A stretch of 64,000 bases of DNA, from contig OZ244625.1 of assembly GCA_965218555.1 (NCBI GenBank), positions 744,001 through 808,000 of the forward strand. The letters are read 5' to 3'. The notes beneath the pieces were generated by a model. The model ran no database searches. It worked only from the letters and a program-made list of their open reading frames with translations, and was not told the origin of the DNA. Of this stretch, positions 27,337-34,491 are shown in pieces. The position numbers were made by a program, and so were the translations under genes. How positions within the stretch are numbered: position 1 is the first letter of the stretch; the number at the start of each line of letters is the position of its first letter. This DNA comes from JAPPLB01 sp965218555. GTDB taxonomy: Bacteria; Acidobacteriota; Terriglobia; Bryobacterales; UBA6623.

Positions 27337-27702
27337 ATGCTGAGAAAGGGGAACGTTCTAGATTGCGTTGACAGGAGACACTTCCGCGTTGCGGGAACAA
27401 CCCGGCCGGGATACAATAACCCCGCCGCCCAAGGGAATCCGTACACGCTCGCCGCGTCGCCGATCATCGGGGCGTTCGTCACGGCCATCACCGTCATCAT
27501 TGAGGTGCTCCCTCTACCGGGGATCCTGTCCGGATGGGGTTTGCTGAAATACAGGCCTTGGGCGCGCATGGTGGGGTTTGTTCTTTCGGCGCTGAATCGA
27601 CTGAGCGTTCCGCCGGGCGCGGTCCTCGGGATCTAAGGGCTGTGGGTTCTTTCGCACAAACAGATGGAGCGGCTCTTCCTGTCTCCGCCCGCGGCGCCGT
27701 AG
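27337..27702 (+). pseudogene. small membrane protein broken by an in-frame TAA
   Basis: The translation AFVTAITVIIEVLPLPGILSGWGLLKYRPWARMVGFVLSALNRLSVPPGAVLGI stops at TAA (27634-27636). It continues in the same frame as GLWVLSHKQMERLFLSPPAAP to TAG at 27702. The whole matches a widespread small membrane-protein pattern (G-W-G-L-L-x-x-R-P-W-A-R ... P-x-G-x-x-L-G-I-Y-G-L-W-V-L). The stop replaces the expected Tyr (TAY to TAA), so this is a nonsense mutation. Upstream of about 27450 the frame is not conserved-looking, so the gene may also be truncated at the 5' end by the adjacent IS-like sequence. Confidence 0.6.
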
Positions 27703-27728
27703 CTCACCCCTGCCCCGGCAAAAGTTCA

Positions 27729-28529
27729 ATGCGTGTTCACTTCCTGTGCTCCCTGTTATTGGCGTCTCTGTTTGTCAATGCCGCGCCGGGTCAGGACCCC
27801 CTCCGGCAAAGCCATCCACTGGTCCGAGACCCGACCGCCGCGGCCGCCGCGCACCCTGTTTTCGTCGAGAAGTGCAGTCCCTGCCACGGACCCAACGGCG
27901 AAGGGGGGCACGGCCCCAGCCTGATTGGAGGCCGGGAAATCCGCCGGGCGTCCGACCGGCAACTCTTCGACTCGATCAAGAACGGGCTTCCCGGCACCGA
28001 CATGCCCGGCTTCCCGATGCCCGAGGACGATCATTGGCGGCTGGTCGCGTTCGTTCGCAGCCTCAACGCCCCGGCGGCCGCGCAACCGTTGCCCGGCGAC
28101 GTCCAGGCCGGCAGCGATATCTTCTGGGGCCGGGGCGGTTGCTCGGACTGCCACTCCATTCGCGGCCAGGGCGGCGTCCTCGGACCGGACCTCACTGACG
28201 TGGCCGCCCTCCGCCGCGCCGACCAACTCAAGCAAGCCGTTCTCGAGCCCGACAAGGCCGTCCCCGACGGTTTCCGCGCGGTCGAAGCCACGCTCGCCGA
28301 CGGCTCCAAGGTCAAGGGCGTCGCCAAGTTCGAAAACAACTACACGCTCCGCATTCTCGACAGCAACGGCCGTCTCCATTTCCTGCGCAAGAAGAAGCTC
28401 GCCGATATCAGCTTCTGGAAGGGTTCACTCATGCCCGGCGACTACGCTGAGCGGCTCTTCGGCGACGACATAAGCAACCTGCTGGCTTTCCTTAGCCGTC
28501 AGTCTTTGCGAAAGTGGGAACAGGAATGA
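27729..28529 (+). CDS. di-heme cytochrome c, exported
   Basis: 266 residues from ATG 27729: signal peptide (MRVHFLCSLLLASLFVNAAPG), then two class I cytochrome c-like domains. The heme sites are CSPCHGPNGEGG and CSDCHSIRGQGG, with distal Met candidates such as DMPGFPMPEDD. The C-terminal part (AVLEPDKAVPDGFRAVEATL and following) is a beta domain found in putative heme-binding proteins. The stop overlaps the start of the PQQ dehydrogenase gene by four bases (ATGA), so this is almost certainly its electron acceptor. Confidence 0.92.
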   Translation: MRVHFLCSLLLASLFVNAAPGQDPLRQSHPLVRDPTAAAAAHPVFVEKCSPCHGPNGEGGHGPSLIGGREIRRASDRQLFDSIKNGLPGTDMPGFPMPEDDHWRLVAFVRSLNAPAAAQPLPGDVQAGSDIFWGRGGCSDCHSIRGQGGVLGPDLTDVAALRRADQLKQAVLEPDKAVPDGFRAVEATLADGSKVKGVAKFENNYTLRILDSNGRLHFLRKKKLADISFWKGSLMPGDYAERLFGDDISNLLAFLSRQSLRKWEQE

Positions 28530-30097
28530 AGCTCCTGACCTTGATGATGCTGTTGTTGCTGCCGGCGGCGGCGCAAGTCGCCTACGAGGACATTCTCGAA
28601 GGCCCGACCGAGGAATGGCTCACGTACGCTGGCGACTACGCCTCGCAGCGGCATAGTCCCCTCGACCAGATCACCACCGAGAATGTCCCCTCGCTGGTCC
28701 CGAAGTGGGTTTACTACTTCCGCGGTTCACGGCGATTGGAAACCACTCCGATCGTGCATGACGGCATCATGTACGTCACCAACACGAACGAAGTCCACGC
28801 TCTGGACGCCCTCACGGGCCGCAGGCTCTGGGGCTACCTCGCGGAAAACGTCAAGCGCAGCCGCGCCAACCGGGGCGTGGCGATCCTGGGAGACCGCATC
28901 TATCTGGTCACGAGCGATTGCCACCTCGTCGCCCTGCATCGCGTCACCGGAGCGCTATTGTGGGACGCCGAGTTCGCCGATACCGACGAGGGCTATCACT
29001 CCTCCGTCGCGCCGCTGGCCCTCAAGAACCAGATCATGGTCGGCGTGGGCGGCGGCGGCTCCGGGCAGCGCGGCTTTGTCGCGGCTCTCGACGCCGGCAC
29101 CGGCGAAGAACTCTGGCGCACCTGGACCGTCCCCGAGAAGGGAGAACCCGGCTACGAGACCTGGGGCGGCTTTCCGGCGAAATGGGGCGGCGCTCCCACC
29201 TGGACGACCGGCTCGTTCGACCCCGACCTGAATCTTCTCTACTGGCCGACCGGCAATCCCTGGCCCGATTTCTACGGAGGCCGCCGCGAAGGCGACAACC
29301 TCTACTCCGACAGCGTACTGGCGCTCGATGCCGATACCGGCGAGATGAAGTGGTATTTCCAGTTCACGCCGCATGACGTTTGGGATTGGGACGCCAACGA
29401 GACGCCCGTGCTCGTGGACATGAACTTCAAGGGCGAGATGCGCAAGGTCATGCTGCAGGCCAACCGCAACGGGTTCTTCTACGTGCTCGACCGCGTTACG
29501 GGAGAGTATCTGCTCGGCGAGCCATTCGTGGAGAAGCTCACCTGGGCCGACGGCCTCGACAAGAACGGCCGGCCGATCGTTCGTCCGGGCACGACGCCCA
29601 CCCCCGCCGGCGTGAAGGTCTGCCCGGCGGTCCGCGGCGCAAGCAACTGGATGTCGCCCACTTACGTCAAGGAGACGGGCTTGCTCTACGTCGTGACGCT
29701 GGAGCAGTGCGACATCTACTACTCCTCCGCCAAGGAACCCGTGCCGGACAGCGGTTTCCGCGGCACCGGCGGGGCGCAGATTCCCGCCGAGCCCGGTGCA
29801 CTGTATCTTCGCGCGATCGATCCCAAAACGGCGGCGGTCCGTTGGGAGCAGCCGCTGCCCGGTCCGGCCCGAGCCTGGCCCGGCACGTTCTCTACGGCCG
29901 GCGGCCTCGTCTTTTCCGGCGACGACGACGGCAACCTCGTGGCGCTGGACGCCAAGACGGGCGAGGACCTCTGGCACTTCAACATGGGCCACATGATCTA
30001 CGCCTCGCCCATGACCTGGGCCATCGACGGCGACCAGTACGTCACCATCGCCAACGAAACCGACATCGTCACCTTCGGCCTTTTCCAGCCGGAATAG
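28526..30097 (+). CDS. PQQ-dependent (quinoprotein) alcohol dehydrogenase-like protein
   Basis: 523 residues from ATG 28526: signal peptide, then an eight-bladed quinoprotein propeller. It begins WLTYAGDYASQRHSPLDQI, a typical PQQ-dehydrogenase opening. Repeated blade signatures follow (ALDALTGRRLWGY, ALHRVTGALLWDAEF, ALDADTGEMKWYFQF, ALDAKTGEDLWHFN). HDVWDWDANETPVLVD matches the conserved segment following the catalytic region. The enzyme would oxidise an alcohol or aldehyde in the periplasm and pass electrons to the cytochrome encoded just upstream. The substrate cannot be stated from sequence. Confidence 0.93.
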   Translation: MKLLTLMMLLLLPAAAQVAYEDILEGPTEEWLTYAGDYASQRHSPLDQITTENVPSLVPKWVYYFRGSRRLETTPIVHDGIMYVTNTNEVHALDALTGRRLWGYLAENVKRSRANRGVAILGDRIYLVTSDCHLVALHRVTGALLWDAEFADTDEGYHSSVAPLALKNQIMVGVGGGGSGQRGFVAALDAGTGEELWRTWTVPEKGEPGYETWGGFPAKWGGAPTWTTGSFDPDLNLLYWPTGNPWPDFYGGRREGDNLYSDSVLALDADTGEMKWYFQFTPHDVWDWDANETPVLVDMNFKGEMRKVMLQANRNGFFYVLDRVTGEYLLGEPFVEKLTWADGLDKNGRPIVRPGTTPTPAGVKVCPAVRGASNWMSPTYVKETGLLYVVTLEQCDIYYSSAKEPVPDSGFRGTGGAQIPAEPGALYLRAIDPKTAAVRWEQPLPGPARAWPGTFSTAGGLVFSGDDDGNLVALDAKTGEDLWHFNMGHMIYASPMTWAIDGDQYVTIANETDIVTFGLFQPE

Positions 30098-30405
30098 CGA
30101 ACGCCCCCGCCCGAAGGGCCGTGTGAATGCAGACCGGCGGGGCACCTTCGCCTTCTTGAAGGTTCATGCGTTCGACTGCCTGTAGGTCCAGGGATGGTCG
30201 GGCCCTCTCAAGCGGTATTTGATGCCGCTTTCTCGACATCGTAGCCGGAATGGGTAGGTCGCTTTGGCAGTAGAGAGGTCCTTTCTGCGGCGCGGCGGGG
30301 AAGGCGAACGGGATGCCGCTGTCGGCGGGCACGGCATAGACCCTGTAGAGCGCCGCCGCGCTGTCGGTCCTCTGATTCCGGTCGAGGCGGTTGTACCGTG
30401 CGCGG
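30098..30405. other. intergenic region, nothing recognised
   Basis: This gap of about 300 bp separates the PQQ dehydrogenase from the convergent DUF6787-like gene. Frames crossing it contain no family I recognise and no clear ribosome binding site. A weak GC-rich hairpin potential near 30108-30125 just after the dehydrogenase stop could serve termination. Confidence 0.4.
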
Positions 30406-30816
30406 CTAGAGGTGCCGGCCTCGGCTGTCATCGCCCTGGTCGGTCTGGCGGGGGCATTGGAGCGCGCGCTGGGCCTCTGACGGTGAGGACGGCGTCTGCC
30501 GGAGGGTCAAGCCGGACGCGCGTGCGGTGCGGCCGCTGACCAGGCGCCCGACCGCCTTCAGCTTGCTCCAGAAGAAGTCGAACTGACCGAGCAGCGTTCC
30601 GTAGCCAAGCAGCAGCAGTTGGTAGACCGGCAGCATGACGATCAGGAAGATCGTCCACTGCACCCAGCCGGGCGCGGTCGCGGGGAGCAGGAAGCCGATG
30701 ACGGGGCCTTTCAGCCTGACCGTCGTCAGGCCGGCGAGTGCGAAGGCCAGCAGAATGGCTACCGCGCCTCCGGGTTCCACACCCCAGCGCGACTTCATGC
30801 GGTCGAATAACGGCAT
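30406..30816 (-). CDS. DUF6787-like small membrane protein
   Basis: 136 residues with two to three hydrophobic helices (AVAILLAFALAGLTTVRL, WTIFLIVMLPVYQLLLLGYG). The characteristic GTLLGQFDFFWSKLKAVGRL segment and the RWGVEPGGAVAILLAFALAG opening match the pattern of the DUF6787 family as I know it. The C-terminal 40 residues are polar and low-complexity and may be a run-on. Function unknown; presumably in the cytoplasmic membrane. Confidence 0.65.
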   Translation of the reverse strand: MPLFDRMKSRWGVEPGGAVAILLAFALAGLTTVRLKGPVIGFLLPATAPGWVQWTIFLIVMLPVYQLLLLGYGTLLGQFDFFWSKLKAVGRLVSGRTARASGLTLRQTPSSPSEAQRALQCPRQTDQGDDSRGRHL

Positions 30817-31138
30817 CTGATTCCTTGGTGCGGCTAATTGCGGGCAACGGCTTGCGGACCCGTGCCCGGCGAGTCAGCCTTGTTGAGACGACGTCTCAAG
30901 CCCGACTTTGCGCATTCTATACCCAACGCCTATACCCAACGCGGCGCGCGCGTCGGCGCGCGTCGGCGTGGCGGTAGTGCGCGGCGGGAGGTTTGAAGAG
31001 CAGCCGAAAGCCGCTTTGCATCTGGAAGGGTGGTTCCGGGATATTCTCCGTCAGGTTCTCGCAGTCATCGCTGCGGAAGGTGATGCGACCGTTGCCGGAG
31101 TTTGGGGCTCGGGAGGGCGGGTGGTATGCTGAGCTTCC
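30817..31138. other. intergenic region with short tandem repeats
   Basis: No gene recognised. It holds two copies of CTATACCCAACGC (about 30916-30942) and alternating CG-rich repeats (GGCGCGCGCGTCGGCGCGCG). Promoters for the flanking divergent genes are expected here, but no clear -35/-10 pair was identified. Confidence 0.4.
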
Positions 31139-31927
31139 ATGTTGCCTGGCCCTGCTGCTCGGCGTTTCCGCCGAAGCGACCCCAGGATTTCACGGCTTTT
31201 CCTGGCAGCCCTGTTGGCGGGGGCGGTATGTCCGGGGCAGGCGCCGGAGCTTGCTCCCACGGGGTTCATCAATGATTTTGCGGGAGTTCTGAGTCCTCCG
31301 GCCAAGGGGGCGCTGGAGACGTTTTCCACGGAACTGAAGCAGAAAACGGGTGCGGAGGTAGCGGTGGCAATTGTCCCATCGTTGGGGGACGAGACGATCG
31401 AGACCTATACGAATATGCTCGCGGAACAGTGGGGCGTGGGAGACGAAGAAGACCGCGGGGTGCTGATCCTGCTGGCGATCGAAGACCGGCAGCTTCGTGT
31501 CGAGGTCGGGTACGGTCTGGAGCCGATCATTCCTGACGGGAGGGCGGGTGAGATCCGCGAAATGATGACGCCGCTTCTGCGCGCGGGCAACTATGACGCG
31601 GCGGTGACGGTGGCCGTGGCGCAAGTCGGGCGGATCGTGGCGCAAGATGCCGGCGTCAGCCTCACCGGACAGGTTCAAGCGCCTCGGCGCGGCCGCGGCA
31701 GGCGGCGGACCGGCTGGTGGCCACTGATGATGGTGTTCCTTCTGCTGTTGCTGCCGCGGAGGCGGCGGTACGGTGGTTGGCACGGCGCCGGGATCACGAC
31801 GGCTTGGATGTTGGGCGGCATGGGCGCTTTCGGCGGTTTCCGGGGAGGCGGAGGATTCAGTTCAGGCGGTTTCGGCGGTTTCGGCGGCGGCAGCTTCGGA
31901 GGCGGGGGCGCGTCGGGTTCATGGTGA
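31139..31927 (+). CDS. TPM-domain (YgcG-like) membrane protein
   Basis: 262 residues: an N-terminal signal/anchor, a TPM domain (about 40-175; the opening GFINDFAGVLSPPAKGALE and the segment EDRGVLILLAIEDRQLRVEVGYGLEP are typical), a hydrophobic helix (WWPLMMVFLLLLLP), and a Gly/Phe/Ser-rich tail (GGGGFSSGGFGGFGGGSFGG) ending in SGSW. TPM proteins occur with LemA, as here (LemA at 32691). The role is unclear; photosystem-repair and envelope functions are known for relatives. Confidence 0.88.
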   Translation: MLPGPAARRFRRSDPRISRLFLAALLAGAVCPGQAPELAPTGFINDFAGVLSPPAKGALETFSTELKQKTGAEVAVAIVPSLGDETIETYTNMLAEQWGVGDEEDRGVLILLAIEDRQLRVEVGYGLEPIIPDGRAGEIREMMTPLLRAGNYDAAVTVAVAQVGRIVAQDAGVSLTGQVQAPRRGRGRRRTGWWPLMMVFLLLLLPRRRRYGGWHGAGITTAWMLGGMGAFGGFRGGGGFSSGGFGGFGGGSFGGGGASGSW

Positions 31928-31946
31928 ACGGCTGGGGTGAAATGGC

Positions 31947-32654
31947 ATGAAAGAGCAACTCCTCGACGAGCTTGTCCAACGGCTTCGCGATGATTTGGGC
32001 GGCGATCTGCTTTCGGTGGTGCTGTATGGCTCGGCGGTGACGGGCGATTTTCAGGAGAAGGTATCGGATCTGAACGTGCTGTGCGTGCTGAAGGCGGTTG
32101 GGCCGATGCAGCTTGAAAAGGCGTATCCTGCGGTGGACCGCTGGATGAAGAAGAAGCAGCCGGCGCCGGTGATCCTTTCCCTGGAAGAATTGAAGAACGC
32201 GCACGACGCGTTTGCGATCGAGTTTCTCGACATTCGCGCGGCGTATCGAGTGCTCTACGGGGAAGATGTCGTCGGGGAGATTACGGTGGAGCCGAGCCAT
32301 CACCGTCATCAGGTGGAGCATGAGTTGCGGTCGCGGCTGCTGCGGCTGAGGGAGCGGTTCCTGGCGATCCAGAAAGACCGGCGGCAAGTGATTCAGTTGA
32401 TGACGGACTCGATACCGACGTTTGCGACGCTGTTTCGGCATGCGCTGATCCTGAGCGGCGAGGAGCCTCCCGTAAGGAAGCGGGAGATCTTTCGGCAGAG
32501 CGCGGCGAAGTTTGCAATTTCCCCGGAGCCGTTCGAGAAGCTGCTCGACGTGAGGCAGGGCGACCGGCGGCTGGGAGACGCGGAGATACGGCCTCTTTTC
32601 GAAGAGTATCTGCGTGAGATCACGCGGACTGCCGAACATGTTGACCGGTTATAA
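31947..32654 (+). CDS. nucleotidyltransferase-fold protein
   Basis: 235 residues. The N-terminal half matches the kanamycin-nucleotidyltransferase-type fold: VVLYGSAVTGDFQEKVSDLNVLCVL contains the GS motif. The D-x-D metal pair reads D-L-N, so the second carboxylate is missing and catalysis may be impaired. The C-terminal half is helical. It lies between the TPM gene and lemA on the same strand, so it may regulate or modify a component of that envelope cluster. Substrate unknown. Confidence 0.72.
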   Translation: MKEQLLDELVQRLRDDLGGDLLSVVLYGSAVTGDFQEKVSDLNVLCVLKAVGPMQLEKAYPAVDRWMKKKQPAPVILSLEELKNAHDAFAIEFLDIRAAYRVLYGEDVVGEITVEPSHHRHQVEHELRSRLLRLRERFLAIQKDRRQVIQLMTDSIPTFATLFRHALILSGEEPPVRKREIFRQSAAKFAISPEPFEKLLDVRQGDRRLGDAEIRPLFEEYLREITRTAEHVDRL

Positions 32655-32690
32655 TCCGGGAAGACCGCGGAGGAGTGGAAGGAGCTCGAG

Positions 32691-33293
32691 GTGCGCAAAG
32701 TCCTGATCGTTTTCGGCATTCTGGCTGCGCTGTTTCTGGTTGCGGTTTTGGTGTTCGGCGGCATGTTCGTGAGCCTGCGGAACCAAATGGTGACGATGCG
32801 GGAGGGGATTGAGGGGGCCTGGGCGCAGGTGGATACGGTGATTCAGCGGCGGGCGGATTTGATACCGAACCTGGTGGAAACGGTGAAGGGGATCGCGGCG
32901 CAGGAGCAAGAGGTATTCACGAACATCGCCAATGCGCGGGCGGCGATGGCGGGGGCGCGGATGCCAGCGGAGCGGATCGCGGCGAATGATCAGCTCGGCG
33001 GGGCGCTGTCGCGGTTGATGGTTGTGGTGGAGAATTACCCGCAGTTGCGGTCGAGCCAGAACTTCATCCGGCTGCAGGATGAGCTGGCGGGGACGGAGAA
33101 CCGGATCGCGGTCGAGCGGCGGAAATACAACCAGACGGTACAGAGGTACAACACGTACATCCAGCTTTACCCGAACAATATCGCGGCCTCGCTCTCGGGG
33201 CACGAGCGCGAAGACGCCTACTTCCGGACGACGGAAGAGGCGCGGCAGGCTCCACCAGCGGTGAACTTCAATCCGCCGCAGCCGGCGCAGTAG
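32691..33293 (+). CDS. lemA: LemA family protein
   Basis: 200 residues from GTG 32691, preceded by a GGAG sequence about 8 bp upstream. One N-terminal transmembrane helix (LIVFGILAALFLVAVLVFGG) is followed by the LemA helical bundle: GAWAQVDTVIQRRADLIPNLVETVKGI is the family signature, then FIRLQDELAGTENRIAVERRKYNQ. It is probably a membrane-anchored cytoplasmic or periplasmic protein. It is clustered with the TPM and nucleotidyltransferase genes, the frequent LemA-TPM pairing. Confidence 0.93.
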   Translation: MRKVLIVFGILAALFLVAVLVFGGMFVSLRNQMVTMREGIEGAWAQVDTVIQRRADLIPNLVETVKGIAAQEQEVFTNIANARAAMAGARMPAERIAANDQLGGALSRLMVVVENYPQLRSSQNFIRLQDELAGTENRIAVERRKYNQTVQRYNTYIQLYPNNIAASLSGHEREDAYFRTTEEARQAPPAVNFNPPQPAQ

Positions 33294-33303
33294 ACCTGCT
33301 TCT

Positions 33304-33834
33304 TCACTTTTTCAACGAGCCGAGCATTTTGCGGAAGGCGGCTTCCGCGGCGTCGGTGGTCGCCTTGGGGGCGGAGAGCTTGAAGAACACCGGTCCCTGG
33401 GGAGCTTCGGCGATAGCGGCGAGCATGCGGTAGCCCGGCTTGGGCATGGCTTGGCGCGCCATGGGGAAAGGCTTGAAGAGGTAGGTGCCGGTGAGGTCGA
33501 GGGTGGTGACGGCGATGCCGTTGATGCTGTCGCTGGAGCGCTTTGCGATGGAATCGGCCGGGCCGCCGTCGGGGGCGCGAAATTGGCCGATCCAGCGCCT
33601 GACGTTGGCCTCGACGCTTCCTCCCTGTCCGGGGCCGAAGAAGTAGACGCCGCACTCGCCGTCTTCGTTGTCGCCTCCGGAGACGGGGATGACGTAGTTG
33701 GCAGCGCGCATGCGTTTGGGCTGGGAGGTCCAGCCGTCAGGGGCGGTCCAGGTGAGGCCGCCGGCGGATTCAGCGAGGACAGCGGGCACGGTGAGGGCGA
33801 TGAGGGTGGTGAGGAGGAGGGCGTTGGGGCGCAT
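33304..33834 (-). CDS. secreted protein of unknown function
   Basis: 176 residues with a signal peptide (MRPNALLLTTLIALTVPAVLA). The mature part is a beta-rich domain starting GLTWTAPDGWTSQPKRMRAA, a pattern seen in small secreted proteins of soil bacteria. C-terminal PVFFKLSAPKATTDAAEAAFRKMLGSLKK is a common ending of these proteins. It is convergent with lemA across a 10-bp gap. No enzymatic motif is visible. Confidence 0.75.
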   Translation of the reverse strand: MRPNALLLTTLIALTVPAVLAESAGGLTWTAPDGWTSQPKRMRAANYVIPVSGGDNEDGECGVYFFGPGQGGSVEANVRRWIGQFRAPDGGPADSIAKRSSDSINGIAVTTLDLTGTYLFKPFPMARQAMPKPGYRMLAAIAEAPQGPVFFKLSAPKATTDAAEAAFRKMLGSLKK

Positions 33835-34072
33835 GAGTATTAGTCTACAGTGGATGAGAACGGCCGGGAACGCGGCCTTCCGGACTTGTGCCGGTCTTGT
33901 CGAGTTGCATGAATCTCGACGAAACTTGAAGTGAAACTCTTCGCCGCCACCCGGCCGGTTTCGCGTCAGGAGTGCGAGACGGTCATTCGGACCGCTGATC
34001 CCTCAACGCCGTGGACCCTTAACGCCGGAGGTGGATAACGACGGGGGTCGCGGAGCCGAGGAAATTCCGGTC

Positions 34073-34465
34073 CTAAGCCCGCGTTTCGGCTTGATATTCG
34101 GCTTCTACCGTTGCATTCAGGCCGCCACGCGGGGTGAAGTCGCCTTGCACACGCACCCGAACCGGATGGATGGCGTCTACAACGTCGCGGAGAACCCGGT
34201 TCACCACGTTCTCGTAGAAAATCCCCAGGTTGCGGTAGGCGAGGATGTAGAGTTTCAGGGATTTCAGCTCGATGCAGAGTTTTTCGGGCTCGTATTCCAG
34301 AGTCAGCTTGCCGAAATCGGGCAGTCCGGTTTTGGGACATACGGAAGTGAACTCGGGCATCTCGATTTTGATGCGATAGCCCTTGAACTGGTTGGGCCAA
34401 GTGTCGAGGGCGGGCAGTTCGGCATCGATGCCGGCTTGAGCATGTTCGTCGGTGTACTCGGACAA
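34073..34465 (-). CDS. queF: NADPH-dependent 7-cyano-7-deazaguanine reductase QueF
   Basis: Reduces preQ0 to preQ1 in queuosine synthesis. The 130 residues are the short, unimodular (type I) form. The catalytic Cys43 lies in FTSVCPKTGLPDFG with Asp50. Substrate-binding Glu66 precedes LKSLKLY, close to the usual E-S-K-S-L-K-L-Y. No other queuosine genes are adjacent. It lies 26 bp downstream of the beta-propeller gene on the same strand. Confidence 0.95.
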   Translation of the reverse strand: MSEYTDEHAQAGIDAELPALDTWPNQFKGYRIKIEMPEFTSVCPKTGLPDFGKLTLEYEPEKLCIELKSLKLYILAYRNLGIFYENVVNRVLRDVVDAIHPVRVRVQGDFTPRGGLNATVEAEYQAETRA

Positions 34466-34491
34466 TTTCGCGGCTACCTCCGTGCGTGGCG

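Noticed and set aside
30069..30431. 120-codon minus-strand frame overlapping the PQQ dehydrogenase end
   Set aside because: Composition resembles shadow translation; no domain recognised.
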